64,000 nt of DNA, taken from the NCBI RefSeq assembly GCF_001425755.1, contig NZ_LMDH01000001.1:893791-957790 (forward strand), written 5' to 3'. This document shows, piece after piece, positions 35,157-44,892 of this stretch. Both the position numbers and the translations under genes were made by a program. Under the pieces are notes generated by a model that saw only the letters and a list, made by a program, of their open reading frames with translations, was not told the origin of the DNA and searched no databases. The DNA comes from Aeromicrobium sp. Root344 (GTDB taxonomy: Bacteria; Actinomycetota; Actinomycetes; Propionibacteriales; Nocardioidaceae). Every line of letters starts with the position of its first letter. Position 1 is the first letter of the stretch.

Positions 35157-36809
35157 ATGGCCGACTCCACGCCCCGCATCCCGACCCTGATCGACACGCT
35201 CGCCGAGGAATGGCTCGACACCATGCTCGAGCTCGAGCCCGAGCTGCACATCCACCTCGGCCGCCCGGGCCGCGAGGCCGACTACGCCGACCGGTCGCCC
35301 GACGGCGCGGCGGCGGCCGTCGATGCGGCCAAGGCGATGCTGGCGCGCGTGCGCACCGCGACCCCCGTCGATCAGGTCGACCGCGTCACGCAGGCCGAGC
35401 TCATCCGCACGCTGAGCCTCGACGTCGAGAAGCATGACGCCGGCTTCTGGCAGCGCGACCTCAACGTCATCGCCTCGCCCGGGCAGGACCTCCGCGACAT
35501 CTTCGACCTCATGAGCACCGAGACCGACGACGACTGGGCGCACGTTGCCCGGCGGATGCACAACGTCCCCGGCGCGATGGCCGGCTACCTCGAGTCGCTG
35601 CGCGCCGGCATCGCCGCCGGCAACGTCCCCGCGATCCGCCAGGTGCGCGAGGTTGCCGACCAGGCCCGCAAGCAGGCCGGCGCCGACAGCTTCTTCCTCG
35701 GCCTCGCGGCCGGGGCGGACGTGCCGGCGGCGCTCAAGGCCGAGCTCGAGGCCGGGGCGCGCGCGGCGACCGAGGCCTACGCCGACATGGCCGAGTTCCT
35801 CGATCAAGAGCTCGCTCCGCATGCGCCGCAGGCGGACGGCGTCGGGCGTGAGCACTACGCCATCGCCTCGCGCTACTTCGTCGGCGTCGAGATCGACCTC
35901 GACGAGACCTACGAATGGGGCATCGACGAGCTCGCCCGCATGGTCGACGAGCAGGAGCGCATCGCCGACCAGATCCTGCCCGGCGCCACGGTCGCCGAGG
36001 CCATCCAGCACCTCGACGCCGACCCCGCGCGCAAGCTGCACGGGACCGACGCGCTGCAGGCGTGGATGCAGAAGACGAGCGATCGCGCCGTCGCCGACCT
36101 CGGACGTACGCACTTCGACATCCCCGAGCCCATGCGCCGCCTCGAGTGCATGATCGCGCCGACCCAGGAGGGCGGCATCTACTACACGCCGCCGAGCGAG
36201 GACTTCGAGCGCGCCGGACGCATGTGGTGGAGCGTGCCGGAGGGCATCACCGAGTTCGACACGTGGCGCGAGCTGACGACGGTCTATCACGAGGGTGTGC
36301 CCGGCCATCACCTCCAGTGCGGCCTCGCGGTCCACAACAGCGCCGAGCTCAACGGCTGGCGCCGCATCAACTGGAACTCCGGCCACGGTGAGGGCTGGGC
36401 GCTCTATGCCGAGCGGCTCATGTCCGATCTCGGCTACCTCGACGACCCGGCCGATCGGCTCGGGATGCTCGACGGGCAGCGCATGCGGGCGGCTCGGGTC
36501 GTCATCGACCTCGGCGTGCACCTCGGCAAGCCCAAGCCCGACGGCACCGGCACGTGGACCGGCGACGACGCGTTCCCGTTCCTGTCGCAGCACGTCAACA
36601 TGAACGAGCCGTTCATCCGCTTCGAGTCCAACCGCTATCTCGGCTGGCCCGGCCAGGCGCCGTCCTACAAGGTCGGCCAGCGGATGTGGGAGCAGCTCCG
36701 CGACGAGTGGGTCGCGGCCCATGGCACCGACCTCAAGGAGTTCCACCGACAGGCGCTCGCCGTCGGCAGCGTCGGCCTCGGCACCCTCCGCGACACCCTG
36801 CTCGGTTAG
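35157..36809 (+). CDS. DUF885 family putative metallopeptidase
   Basis: A 550-residue cytoplasmic protein of the DUF885 family. The zinc-type motif YHEGVPGHH lies at about residue 377, and the downstream GHGEGWALYAERLMSDLGY supplies a likely third ligand (Glu). This is the helical M3/M32-type metallopeptidase plan. No signal peptide is seen. Substrate unknown; relatives hydrolyse peptides or amides. The next gene, DUF3180, is convergent. It is outside the Mycobacterium-like core order and belongs to the inserted segment. Confidence 0.82.
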   Translation: MADSTPRIPTLIDTLAEEWLDTMLELEPELHIHLGRPGREADYADRSPDGAAAAVDAAKAMLARVRTATPVDQVDRVTQAELIRTLSLDVEKHDAGFWQRDLNVIASPGQDLRDIFDLMSTETDDDWAHVARRMHNVPGAMAGYLESLRAGIAAGNVPAIRQVREVADQARKQAGADSFFLGLAAGADVPAALKAELEAGARAATEAYADMAEFLDQELAPHAPQADGVGREHYAIASRYFVGVEIDLDETYEWGIDELARMVDEQERIADQILPGATVAEAIQHLDADPARKLHGTDALQAWMQKTSDRAVADLGRTHFDIPEPMRRLECMIAPTQEGGIYYTPPSEDFERAGRMWWSVPEGITEFDTWRELTTVYHEGVPGHHLQCGLAVHNSAELNGWRRINWNSGHGEGWALYAERLMSDLGYLDDPADRLGMLDGQRMRAARVVIDLGVHLGKPKPDGTGTWTGDDAFPFLSQHVNMNEPFIRFESNRYLGWPGQAPSYKVGQRMWEQLRDEWVAAHGTDLKEFHRQALAVGSVGLGTLRDTLLG

Positions 36810-36829
36810 CGCCAGTCACCTCAACGTCG

Positions 36830-37333
36830 TCAGGCCGGCGTGGGGTCGGGGCGGCCGTTCTTGGCCTTGCCGCTCTGGCCCTCGTCGTCGTCACCGGGCA
36901 GCCGGCAGGCCCGCTCCAGCAGCAGCGCCGCGGTCATCAGCACCAGGCTGGCGATCGCGGCTGCGCCACCGCGTACGACCCGTTCCTTGCCCAACGGCGA
37001 GTCCATGGCGTCGACATAGGCCAGTGCGAAACCACCGTAGAGACCGGCGACGAGCGCGCCCACGACGATGCACGACTTGGCGATCGACAGCATCCTGATG
37101 CCGTGGTCGGCGGTCATCCGCTCGTGCTTCTTGTGCAGCGTCTGCCAGGTGTTCCACGCGAACGTGCCCACGAGGATCGCTGCAAGCAGCAGCGTGAGCG
37201 GCGCCGCCCAGCCGAGTCGCGGCACGCTGCCGTCGAGCCGGATGATGAGCGGCGGGATCAGCCGGCCGATCACCAGTCCTGAGCCGACCAGCGCGACGAC
37301 CAACAGCGCCGAGGTGGGCCGGACCCGGTTCAT
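36830..37333 (-). CDS. DUF3180 membrane protein at the end of the fol operon
   Basis: A 167-residue integral membrane protein with four helices (PTSALLVVALVGSGLVIG, LTLLLAAILVGTFAW, IVVGALVAGLYGGFALAYV, AAAIASLVLMTAALLLE) and a charged C-terminal tail. It matches DUF3180; the Mycobacterium equivalent (Rv3605c) also follows folK. ATG at 37333 is chosen because the longer reading lies inside folK. It starts 13 bases after folK ends. Role unknown; conservation of place suggests a link to the folate operon or to the cell envelope. Confidence 0.85.
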   Translation of the reverse strand: MNRVRPTSALLVVALVGSGLVIGRLIPPLIIRLDGSVPRLGWAAPLTLLLAAILVGTFAWNTWQTLHKKHERMTADHGIRMLSIAKSCIVVGALVAGLYGGFALAYVDAMDSPLGKERVVRGGAAAIASLVLMTAALLLERACRLPGDDDEGQSGKAKNGRPDPTPA

Positions 37334-37346
37334 GCGCGAGACGAGA

Positions 37347-37910
37347 TCACAGGATGATCTCGAGGTCCTCGCGCTTGTGTACGCCCTTGGTGTCGATGCC
37401 TTCGAGCAGATCGGCGACGAATCCACGACCGGGGATCTCGCCCTCGGGGTCGATCTCGAGCCACGGCACCAGGACGAAGCCGCGCTCGTGGGCGCGGGGG
37501 TGCGGCAGCTTGAGGGACTCGTCGTCGGCGACGCGCGGTCCGACGACGATCAGGTCGACGTCGAGCGTGCGCGGGGCGCCGGGCTCGGAGCGCTCACGGC
37601 CGAACGCGTCCTCGATCGCCAAGGCGCGGTCGAGGAGCGTGTGGACCGTCAGCGTCGTGTCGATCAGCACGACGGCATTGAGGAACTTGCCGGAGTCCGC
37701 AGGCGCGTCGACCGGGTCCGTCTCGTAGACCGAGGAGATCGCGACGACCGTCACCTCAGGGGTGTCCTCGAGGGCCGAGACCGCGCCCTGAAGCTTGCCG
37801 TGCCGATCGCCCAGGTTGGAGCCGAGGGACAGGACGGCCTGGCGGATGGGACGCATCCCGCCAGTCATCGTGTCGGCGTCCAGGACGTACGGGGTGGGCG
37901 CTTCGGTCAC
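37347..37910 (-). CDS. folK: Hydroxymethyldihydropterin pyrophosphokinase
   Basis: A 187-residue kinase that pyrophosphorylates 6-hydroxymethyl-7,8-dihydropterin. The motifs AVLSLGSNLGDR, YETDPV, FLNAVV and the metal/ATP motif LDVDLIVVG are intact, followed by LPHPRAHERGFVLVPW. It has an N-terminal extension of about 20 residues relative to E. coli. The start overlaps the folB stop by 4 bases. The product goes to FolP, two genes upstream in the operon. Confidence 0.96.
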   Translation of the reverse strand: MTEAPTPYVLDADTMTGGMRPIRQAVLSLGSNLGDRHGKLQGAVSALEDTPEVTVVAISSVYETDPVDAPADSGKFLNAVVLIDTTLTVHTLLDRALAIEDAFGRERSEPGAPRTLDVDLIVVGPRVADDESLKLPHPRAHERGFVLVPWLEIDPEGEIPGRGFVADLLEGIDTKGVHKREDLEIIL

Positions 37911-38281
37911 AGTTTGCTCCGCTCTATCGTGACGGCGACATCTTCGAACGTCACCTCGATGGGCGCTTCCGGCTTGTGCACCGTCACGCTAACCCATTGG
38001 ACCGACTCTTCGGCCAGGCACAAGTCCACCATACGGAGCGCGAGCGACTCAATCAGGTCGACCGGCTCCCCCACGATGGCATCGTGTATCTGCTGGGCGA
38101 GGATGCCGTAGTGGACCGTCTTGGTCAGGTCGCCCTCGCGAGCCGCCGGGCCGAGGTCGAGCCCCAGGCTGACGTCGGCGATGAACGTCTGCCCGTTCTG
38201 GCGCTCCTCGGGGAACACGCCGTGGTGACCGTGTGCCGCGATGCCGCGCAGGTCGATCCGGTCAAGACCGTTCGGGATCAT
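37907..38281 (-). CDS. folB: Dihydroneopterin aldolase
   Basis: A 124-residue T-fold enzyme converting dihydroneopterin to hydroxymethyl-dihydropterin and glycolaldehyde. The opening DRIDLRGIAAHGHHGVFPEE is the FolB signature, and a C-terminal segment follows the KPEAPIE motif with the pterin-binding Glu. Overlaps: stop with folK start (4 bases) and start with the stop of the SnoaL-like gene (1 base, TGATG). Confidence 0.96.
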   Translation of the reverse strand: MIPNGLDRIDLRGIAAHGHHGVFPEERQNGQTFIADVSLGLDLGPAAREGDLTKTVHYGILAQQIHDAIVGEPVDLIESLALRMVDLCLAEESVQWVSVTVHKPEAPIEVTFEDVAVTIERSKL

Positions 38282-38712
38282 CAGGAGTCCTCGTCATCGA
38301 TGTGCAGCTCGGCGATCGGGGAGGCGTGGCGCGACCAGAACTTCCAGCCCCCGTGTTCCTTGACCAAGATACTGGTGCACACCGCCTTGCCCCCCGCGAA
38401 GGCCTCGGCGGACGACAGCCCCTCGCCCGACAGGATGTTCTCGGTGCACGTGATCACGGCCGTGGTCGGCTCGGCGTCGCCCCGCGGGAAGGTCGTGACC
38501 TCGACGTCGGTGAGGAAGAACTGGATGTAGCCGACGTTGGCCATGAGCACGGTCCACGACCGCAGCACCTGAGCCGTCCCGCGCAGCGGCAGCGCGCCGG
38601 GATGTACGCACGAGGTGTCCGCATCGTCGACCCACAACGACGCCATGAGGTCGACGTCGCCGGTCTCGACGGCGTCGTAGAACAACCGGTGCGACGTGAG
38701 GTAGTCGCTCAC
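38281..38712 (-). CDS. SnoaL/NTF2-like protein inside the fol operon
   Basis: A 143-residue protein with the cone-shaped NTF2/SnoaL fold (DYLTSHRLFYDAVETGDVDLMASLWVDD, then the beta sheet to GGWKFWSRHAS). The tryptophan in SLWVDDAD and the histidine in CVHPG sit at the usual pocket. GTG at 38712 (VSDYLTS) is chosen; it overlaps folP by 4 bases (GTGA) and ends 1 base into folB. Such genes occur in related actinobacteria between folP and folB, but Mycobacterium lacks it. Function unknown; a small pterin-binding or accessory role is only a guess. Confidence 0.82.
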   Translation of the reverse strand: MSDYLTSHRLFYDAVETGDVDLMASLWVDDADTSCVHPGALPLRGTAQVLRSWTVLMANVGYIQFFLTDVEVTTFPRGDAEPTTAVITCTENILSGEGLSSAEAFAGGKAVCTSILVKEHGGWKFWSRHASPIAELHIDDEDS

Positions 38713-39542
38713 CCGGCCTCCTGGGCGAGCCGGGCGACCACGCGTACGGCGTCGGCGGAGGCTGCCGGCTCGTGGACACGTACGCACCACGCACCGGCCT
38801 GCGCGGCGATCGTCGTGATCGCCGCGGTCGCGTCGTCACGGCCGTCGGTGGGCCGCAGCTCTGTGTCGTCGGCGAGCAGCTCACCGAGGAACCGCTTGCG
38901 GGAGGCGGCGACCAGCACGGGATGACGCAGCTCCACGAAGGCGTCGAGGTGGGCGAGGACGGTCCAGTTCTGCTCGCCGGTCTTGGAGAAGCCCAGGCCC
39001 GGGTCGAGGACGATCCGCTCGGGGTCGACCCCGGCGTGCACCGCGGCGTTGAGCTGCACCATCAGCTCCCGGACGATGTCGTCGACGAGGTCGTCGTAGT
39101 GCGTGTGGTGCTGCATCAGGGCCGAGTGCGCCCGCCAGTGCATCAGGACGATCGGCGCGTGCGCCTGCGCCGCGAGGCGCATCATCCCCGGATCGGCGCG
39201 GCCGCCCGACACGTCGTTGACGAGCACGGCGCCGGAGTCGAGCGCCTGCTGCGCGGTCGAGGCGCGCATCGTGTCGACCGAGACGGTGATGCCCTCGGCC
39301 ACCAGGCCCTGGATGACCGGGATGACGCGGCGGAGCTCCTCGTCGCCGTCGATGCGGCTCGCGCCCGGCCGGGTGGACTCGCCGCCGACGTCGACGAGGT
39401 CGGCGCCGTCGCGCACGAGGTCGATGCCGTGCTGGATCGCCGTCGGCGCGTCCAGCCACTTGCCGCCGTCGGAGAACGAGTCGGGCGTGACGTTGACGAC
39501 GCCCATCACGAGGCAGCGGTCCTCGGGGAGCCCAGGCAGCAC
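38709..39542 (-). CDS. folP: Dihydropteroate synthase
   Basis: A 277-residue TIM-barrel enzyme joining p-aminobenzoate to hydroxymethyl-dihydropterin pyrophosphate; target of sulfonamides. Motifs: MGVVNVTPDSFSDGG, DLVDVGGESTRPGA, VNDVSGG and the pterin-site GLGFSKTGEQNW. The start is taken as GTG 39542, which gives VLPGLPEDRCLVMGVV and follows folE by 11 bases; the ATG inside LVMGVVN would cut off conserved residues. It overlaps the SnoaL-like gene by 4 bases. Confidence 0.95.
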   Translation of the reverse strand: MLPGLPEDRCLVMGVVNVTPDSFSDGGKWLDAPTAIQHGIDLVRDGADLVDVGGESTRPGASRIDGDEELRRVIPVIQGLVAEGITVSVDTMRASTAQQALDSGAVLVNDVSGGRADPGMMRLAAQAHAPIVLMHWRAHSALMQHHTHYDDLVDDIVRELMVQLNAAVHAGVDPERIVLDPGLGFSKTGEQNWTVLAHLDAFVELRHPVLVAASRKRFLGELLADDTELRPTDGRDDATAAITTIAAQAGAWCVRVHEPAASADAVRVVARLAQEAG

Positions 39543-39553
39543 GGCGGACGGAC

Positions 39554-40120
39554 CTAGCGTGCCGTGATGAGGCCCATGGCCTCGGCCCTGGTGGCCGGAT
39601 CGCGCAGCTGGCCGCGGACGGCGCTGGTGATCGTCTTGGCGCCACCCTTGCGTACGCCGCGCATCGTCATGCAGAGGTGCTCGGCCTCGATCACGACGAT
39701 GACGCCGCGGGGGTTGAGGTGCTCGATGAGCGCGTCGGCGATCTGGGTCGTCAGGCGTTCCTGCACCTGCGGACGGCGGGCGAAGACGTCGACGACCCGC
39801 GCGAGCTTGGACAGCCCGGTGACGCGGCCGCCATCGGTCGGGATGTAGCCGACGTGGGCCACGCCGAAGAACGGCACCAGGTGGTGCTCGCACATCGACC
39901 ACATCTCGATGTCCTTCACCAGGACCAGCTCGTCGTGGCCGACGTCGAAGACCGCTGTCAGCACCTCTTCGGGGTCCTGGTCGAGCCCGGCCAACAGCTC
40001 CTCGTACGACTTGGCGACCCGCGCCGGCGTGTCCCGCAGGCCGTCGCGGTCCGGGTCCTCACCGACCGCGATCAGGAGCTCGCGAATGGCCGCCTCGGCG
40101 CGCGGCCGGTCCACCGTCAT
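39554..40120 (-). CDS. folE: GTP cyclohydrolase I
   Basis: A 188-residue enzyme that opens GTP to dihydroneopterin triphosphate, the first step of folate synthesis. Zinc ligands are in the [10 protein letters not shown] motif, with a later Cys in [12 protein letters not shown]. Its start overlaps the ftsH stop by 4 bases, so ftsH and fol genes are one transcript, as in Mycobacterium. Confidence 0.97.
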   Translation of the reverse strand: MTVDRPRAEAAIRELLIAVGEDPDRDGLRDTPARVAKSYEELLAGLDQDPEEVLTAVFDVGHDELVLVKDIEMWSMCEHHLVPFFGVAHVGYIPTDGGRVTGLSKLARVVDVFARRPQVQERLTTQIADALIEHLNPRGVIVVIEAEHLCMTMRGVRKGGAKTITSAVRGQLRDPATRAEAMGLITAR

Positions 40121-42135
40121 GGCAGCTCGGGGTCGCCGTGCACGTCGCCGGCGGCCGGGGTCGGGGCGTCAGGTCCGCTGTCAGGACCGATCACGACCGG
40201 GGTCCCGTTGGTGCCGTTGGTGCCGCTGTAGGACTTGCCCGGGATCGTGGCGACCGGCGGACGCGTCGACGGCACGCGGGTCTCGGAGCCGGTCCATGCC
40301 GGGCGGACCTCGCGACGGCGGAGCGGCTTGAAGATCTCGGCGACCTGGGACTTGTCGAGCGTCTCCTTCTCGAGCAGCTCGGTCACCAGGGCGTCGAGGA
40401 CGTCGCGGTTCTCGTTGAGGATGTCGAACGCCTCCTGGTGGGCGTAGGAGATCAGCTTGTTGATCTCCTCGTCCACGACGGCCGCGACGGCCTCGGAGTA
40501 GTTGCGGGCGTGGCCGATGTCGCGGCCCAGGAACGGCTGCGACTCGTTCTCGCCGAGGCGTACGGCGCCGAGGCGCTCGGTCATGCCGTACTGCGTCACC
40601 ATGGCGCGGGCCAGGCCCGTGGCCTTCTCGATGTCGTTGCCGGCACCGGTGGTGGGGTCGTGGAACACGAGCTCCTCGGCCGCCCGGCCGCCCATCATGT
40701 AGGCGAGCTTGTCGAGCAGCTCGGCGCGGGTCTGGGAGTACTTGTCCTCGTCGGGGAGCACCATCGTGTAGCCCAGGGCCCGGCCTCGCGGCAGGATCGT
40801 GATCTTGTGGACCGGGTCGCTCTGCGGCAGCGCTGCGGCGACGAGCGCGTGGCCGCCCTCGTGATAGGCCGTGATGCGCCGCTCGTCCTCGTTCATCAGC
40901 CGGCTGCGCTTCTGCGGTCCGGAGATCACGCGGTCGATCGCCTCGTCGAGGGACGTGTTGGTGATCGTCTTCTCGTTGTTGCGAGCCGTGAGCAGCGCGG
41001 CCTCGTTGAGCACGTTGGCCAGGTCGGCGCCGCTGAACCCGGGGGTGCGGCGGCCGATCGCCTCGAGGTCGACGCCGGGTGCGATCGGCTTGCCGCGCGA
41101 GTGCACCTTGAGGATCTGCGTGCGGCCGGCGAGGTCGGGCGCCTCGACGCCGATCTGCCGGTCGAAGCGGCCCGGGCGCAGCAGCGCCGGGTCGAGCACG
41201 TCGGGACGGTTGGTCGCGGCGATCAGGATGACCCCGCCGCGTACGTCGAAGCCGTCCATCTCGACGAGCAGCTGGTTGAGGGTCTGCTCGCGCTCGTCGT
41301 GGCCGCCGCCCATGCCGGTGCCGCGGTGGCGTCCGACCGCGTCGATCTCGTCGATGAAGACGATCGCCGGGGCGTTCTCCTTGGCCTGCTCGAACAGGTC
41401 GCGGACGCGGCTGGCGCCGACACCCACGAACATCTCGACGAAGTCGGAGCCGGAGATCGAGTAGAACGGGACGCCGGCCTCACCCGCGACCGCGCGGGCG
41501 AGCAGCGTCTTGCCGGTGCCGGGAGGGCCGTAGAGCAGGACGCCCTTGGGGATCTTGGCTCCGACGGCTTGGAACTTGGCCGGTTCCTGGAGGAACTCCT
41601 TGATCTCGCCGAGCTCCTCGATCGCCTCGTTGACGCCTGCGACGTCGGCGAACGTCGTCTTGGGGGTGTCCTTGGTCATGAGCTTGGCCTTGGACTTGGC
41701 GAACTGCATGACCCGGCCGCCACCGCCCGCGGCGTTGTTCATCATGTAGATGATCAGCAGGAAGATCAGGATGATCGGCAGGAGGCTGAACAGCACCGAC
41801 AGCACGGGGTTGGACTTGGGCACCTTGACGTCGAACGTCTTGAGGTCCTTGGCCGCCTTGGCCTTCTCGGCCTGCTCGACGAGGCGCACGCCCTGGTCGC
41901 CGAGGTACTTGGCCTTGACCTTCTTGCCGTCGTCGAGCGTCGCCTGGATCTGCTGGTCACCGTCGACGAACGTGACGTCCTTGACCTTGTTGTCGTCGAG
42001 GTAGCTCACCATCGTGCCGGTCGTGACCGACTTGTAGCCGTCGGCGTTGGAGGACAAGCCGATGATCGCGATGACGGCAAGGATGATCAGGATGATCCAG
42101 AGCCACGGGCCCTTGAAGAGGCGTTTGAAGTTCAT
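40117..42135 (-). CDS. ftsH: ATP-dependent zinc metalloprotease FtsH
   Basis: A 672-residue membrane AAA protease that degrades misfolded membrane and regulatory proteins. Two membrane helices ([16 protein letters not shown] near the start; [17 protein letters not shown] after the periplasmic part) flank an external domain. The AAA domain has [10 protein letters not shown] and the second region of homology, and the protease motif is HEGGH in [13 protein letters not shown]. Asn/Gly-rich C-terminal tail (GTNGTNGTP). It is the first gene of the ftsH-fol operon. The upstream gap holds inverted repeats near 42211-42254. Confidence 0.97.
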   Translation of the reverse strand: MNFKRLFKGPWLWIILIILAVIAIIGLSSNADGYKSVTTGTMVSYLDDNKVKDVTFVDGDQQIQATLDDGKKVKAKYLGDQGVRLVEQAEKAKAAKDLKTFDVKVPKSNPVLSVLFSLLPIILIFLLIIYMMNNAAGGGGRVMQFAKSKAKLMTKDTPKTTFADVAGVNEAIEELGEIKEFLQEPAKFQAVGAKIPKGVLLYGPPGTGKTLLARAVAGEAGVPFYSISGSDFVEMFVGVGASRVRDLFEQAKENAPAIVFIDEIDAVGRHRGTGMGGGHDEREQTLNQLLVEMDGFDVRGGVILIAATNRPDVLDPALLRPGRFDRQIGVEAPDLAGRTQILKVHSRGKPIAPGVDLEAIGRRTPGFSGADLANVLNEAALLTARNNEKTITNTSLDEAIDRVISGPQKRSRLMNEDERRITAYHEGGHALVAAALPQSDPVHKITILPRGRALGYTMVLPDEDKYSQTRAELLDKLAYMMGGRAAEELVFHDPTTGAGNDIEKATGLARAMVTQYGMTERLGAVRLGENESQPFLGRDIGHARNYSEAVAAVVDEEINKLISYAHQEAFDILNENRDVLDALVTELLEKETLDKSQVAEIFKPLRRREVRPAWTGSETRVPSTRPPVATIPGKSYSGTNGTNGTPVVIGPDSGPDAPTPAAGDVHGDPELP

Positions 42136-42210
42136 GTACGGCGTGGAGCGGGTCCACTCCTCCTGGTGTGCTGGTCGGTAATGAGACGGTACACGCAGCG
42201 CCGTCTCCCA

Positions 42211-42254
42211 GTTGAACGAGCATCCTGCCGTTCAACGTTCCCCGAACGCGTTCG
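42211..42254. promoter_or_regulatory. Inverted repeats between hpt and ftsH
   Basis: GTTGAACG (42211-42218) pairs with CGTTCAAC (42229-42236) across 10 bases, and the perfect 12-base palindrome CGAACGCGTTCG follows at 42243-42254. They lie 76-119 bases upstream of ftsH and 27 bases after hpt. They may be an operator for ftsH, a terminator for hpt, or both. No T-run follows on the hpt side. Confidence 0.45.
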
Positions 42255-42280
42255 CCAGCAGCGAACCATCCCTGCGGTTG

Positions 42281-42838
42281 CTAGGAATAGACGTGCGGGG
42301 AGAGCGTGCCGATGCACCGCAGGTTGCGGTAGCGCTCGTTGTAGTCGAGGCCGTAGCCGACGACGAACGCGTTGGGGATGTCGAAGCCGACGTACTTGAC
42401 CTCGACCTCCATCTGCTGGGCCTCGGGCTTGCGCAGGAGCGTCGCGATCTCGACCGACGCCGGGCCGCGCGAGCGGAGGTTGGTGATGAGCCAGGACAGG
42501 GTCAGGCCGGTGTCGATGATGTCCTCGACGATCAGCACGTGCCGGCCCTGAAGGTCGGTGTCGAGGTCCTTGAGGATCCGGACCACGCCGGACGACTTGG
42601 TGCCCGAGCCGTAGGACGACACCGCCATCCAGTCCATCTCGACGTGGCGGTCGAGGCTGCGGGCCAGGTCGGCCATGACCATCACCGCCCCCTTGAGCAC
42701 GCCCACGAGGAGGATGTCCTTGCCCTCGTAGTCGCGCTCGATGTCCGCGGCCATCTCCTTGAGCCGGGTCACGATCTGTTCCTCGGTGAACAGCGTCTGA
42801 TCGAGCTCGAGGTCGTCTTCGACATGCGTCAGGTCCAC
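42281..42838 (-). CDS. hpt: Hypoxanthine phosphoribosyltransferase
   Basis: A 185-residue type I PRTase salvaging hypoxanthine/guanine. The PRPP motif VLIVEDIIDTGLTL and the purine-site residues near VGYGLDYNERYRN are intact. The start is GTG at 42838 (VDLTHVEDD) with GGGAGG before it, 4 bases after the tilS stop. The tilS-hpt-ftsH order is widely conserved. Confidence 0.95.
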   Translation of the reverse strand: MDLTHVEDDLELDQTLFTEEQIVTRLKEMAADIERDYEGKDILLVGVLKGAVMVMADLARSLDRHVEMDWMAVSSYGSGTKSSGVVRILKDLDTDLQGRHVLIVEDIIDTGLTLSWLITNLRSRGPASVEIATLLRKPEAQQMEVEVKYVGFDIPNAFVVGYGLDYNERYRNLRCIGTLSPHVYS

Positions 42839-42842
42839 GGGA

Positions 42843-43796
42843 TCAGCCTCCCACAGGGGTCCTGACGTACGACAGGGAATCCCCCTCCCGTACGCAGGCG
42901 ACTCCTCCGGGCAGCTCGATCCGCACCTGGCCGTGCCAGTCGGTGACCAGCCGGTCGAGCTCGACGAGGTGTGCGGCGGCGAGCGCGGACCCGTCGGCGC
43001 CGGCCTCGAGGGCACCGCGGCGGAGCACGCGGGAGCGCACCGCCGGGTGCAGATCAGTGAGGGTCGGAACGTCCAGGGGCAGCTTGACGGCCGCTGCGAC
43101 GTCGTCGAGATACGCGGAGTCGCTTCGCACCTGGTCGGCCGTGCGTGAGAGCGCCTCGGCGACGCCGCCGCCGAGCACGTCCTCCAGGAGCGGCAGCACG
43201 TCAGCCCGGAGCCGCGACCGGCGATAGGCCGGATCGCTGTTGTGCGGGTCGGTCCACCAGTCGAGTCCCTGCGCCTGACAGATGCGCTCGGTGTCGGCTC
43301 GTCGCAGCGTCAGGAACGGCCGCCGGAGCACGCCGTCGACCGGCGACATGCCGGCGATCGAGCGCGGTCCCGAGCCGCGACCGAGCCCGAGGAGGACGGT
43401 CTCGGCCTGGTCGTCGAGGGTGTGCGCCAGCAGGATCGCGTCGGCGCCCGTACGTTCGAGGGCTGCATATCGGGCCCGGCGCGCGGAGGCCTCGGGCCCG
43501 CCCGCCGTGCCGACGTCGACGACGACCACTTCTGAGGCGATTCCCAGGGTTGCGAGCTGCTGAGCAGCCCGGCCGGCAACGGCCGCCGAGTCGTCCTGCA
43601 GCTGATGGTCGACGACCACGGCCGACAGCTCGAACGCCTCGCGCGCTGCCACGAACGCGGTCACCGCGGCGAGTGCCAGCGAGTCGGCACCGCCGGAGAC
43701 GCCGATGACGACGCGGCTGCCGGGTCCGAGGTCGGCCAGCGCGGCACGTACGAGGTTGCGTCCCGTCGCGACCGTGGGGTCGAGTGCGCCGCCCAT
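42843..43796 (-). CDS. tilS: tRNA(Ile)-lysidine synthetase
   Basis: A 317-residue N-type ATP pyrophosphatase that puts lysidine on C34 of the Ile-CAU tRNA, letting it read AUA. The P-loop is VIGVSGGADSLALA and the conserved HTLDDQAETVLLGLGRG follows; a shortened C-terminal domain is usual in actinobacteria. ATG at 43796 is used: longer readings have no support. It lies 10 bases after the DUF2342 gene and 4 bases before hpt. Confidence 0.95.
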   Translation of the reverse strand: MGGALDPTVATGRNLVRAALADLGPGSRVVIGVSGGADSLALAAVTAFVAAREAFELSAVVVDHQLQDDSAAVAGRAAQQLATLGIASEVVVVDVGTAGGPEASARRARYAALERTGADAILLAHTLDDQAETVLLGLGRGSGPRSIAGMSPVDGVLRRPFLTLRRADTERICQAQGLDWWTDPHNSDPAYRRSRLRADVLPLLEDVLGGGVAEALSRTADQVRSDSAYLDDVAAAVKLPLDVPTLTDLHPAVRSRVLRRGALEAGADGSALAAAHLVELDRLVTDWHGQVRIELPGGVACVREGDSLSYVRTPVGG

Positions 43797-43806
43797 GGTG
43801 CTGCGC

Positions 43807-44853
43807 TCAGCCGTGCACGCGGGTGACCCACGAGGACGGGTCGAGGATCTCGGACTTGGTGGGCAGGTTGGCCGGTTCGGCCCACACGGCGTTGAAACCC
43901 GAGAGCCCGACCTTGGCATTGACCTCACGGACGAACTCGGCGCCGTCGCGATACTGGCGCATCTTGGCGTCAAGGCCGAGCAACCGGCGCAGCAGGCGGT
44001 CGAACGTACCGGCGCCCTTGCGGCGCTGCGTGAACTTGCGTCGGATCTCGGCGACGGTCGGGATGACCTCGGGACCCACGCCGTCCATCACGACGTCGGC
44101 GTGGCCCTCGAGCAACGACATGATGCCGGTGAGCCGGTCGACGATCTCGCGCTGCCGCTCGTTCTGGAACAGGTCGGCCAGCGACGCGTCGGAGTCACCG
44201 CGGGCGATGCGGATCGCCTCGCCGAGGCCGTCCGTGACGAGTGAGGAGAGGGCCGAGGCGTCGAGGTCGGTCGCCTCGACGAACTCGTCGAGCAGCGAGC
44301 GCATGTGATCGCGCATCCAGTCGACCGCAGTGAACTGGACCCGGTGGGTCTCCTCGTGCAGGCACACCCAAAGGCGGAAGTCGTGGGGATCGACGTCCAG
44401 CTGTCGCTCGGCCTGGACGATGTTGGGCGCCACGAGCAGGAGCCGGCCGCCCTCACCGTTGGGACCGTCCCAGAAGGGGTCGAACTGGCCCAGGACCTTG
44501 GTCGACATGAACGACATCAGTGCGCCGAGCTCGGCCCCGCTGATCTTCTCGCCGACGACCCGGCCGACGCCCGACGGCATCTTGTTGCCGGCCGCGAGCT
44601 TGGCCATGACCGGATCCATCATGACCTTGAACGTGTCGAGGTTGGCCTCGACCCAGCGGGGGCGGTCGACGACCAGGACCGGCGCCGTGGCCGACGTCGC
44701 GTGCAGGTCGCTGAACTCCCGGACCGGCCCCTCCGACCTGGCGGCGCCCTCGCGGAGCTCGGCCACGGCCTCGGCGACCTCGGCCGCCGAGAGGTCAGGG
44801 CCGGGCTTCGACAGCTTCGTCGCCGTCGAGAGCGCCAGCTTCCAATCGATCAT
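43807..44853 (-). CDS. Zinc-dependent metalloprotease-like protein (DUF2342, Rv3626c-like)
   Basis: A 348-residue protein with the HExxH-like motif HEETHRVQF and a downstream segment [12 protein letters not shown] that supplies further ligands. It belongs to DUF2342, often labelled 'coenzyme F420 biosynthesis-associated' though no F420 gene is near. The Mycobacterium equivalent sits in the same place between tilS and dacB. No signal peptide, so cytoplasmic. It is probably an active peptidase, but the substrate is not known. It is separated from dacB by 39 bases. Confidence 0.88.
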   Translation of the reverse strand: MIDWKLALSTATKLSKPGPDLSAAEVAEAVAELREGAARSEGPVREFSDLHATSATAPVLVVDRPRWVEANLDTFKVMMDPVMAKLAAGNKMPSGVGRVVGEKISGAELGALMSFMSTKVLGQFDPFWDGPNGEGGRLLLVAPNIVQAERQLDVDPHDFRLWVCLHEETHRVQFTAVDWMRDHMRSLLDEFVEATDLDASALSSLVTDGLGEAIRIARGDSDASLADLFQNERQREIVDRLTGIMSLLEGHADVVMDGVGPEVIPTVAEIRRKFTQRRKGAGTFDRLLRRLLGLDAKMRQYRDGAEFVREVNAKVGLSGFNAVWAEPANLPTKSEILDPSSWVTRVHG

Positions 44854-44892
44854 GGGGCTACGTTACGCGGCGCGTGGGCGATGTCGTCTCGG

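Noticed and set aside
40138..42399. 753-codon open frame opposite ftsH
   Set aside because: Antisense shadow of ftsH with biased composition and no recognisable motif.
44867..44878. CGTAAC-like sequence as a second sigma-BldN promoter
   Set aside because: It lies only about 15 bases before the start codon of the DUF2342 gene and has no matching -10 element.
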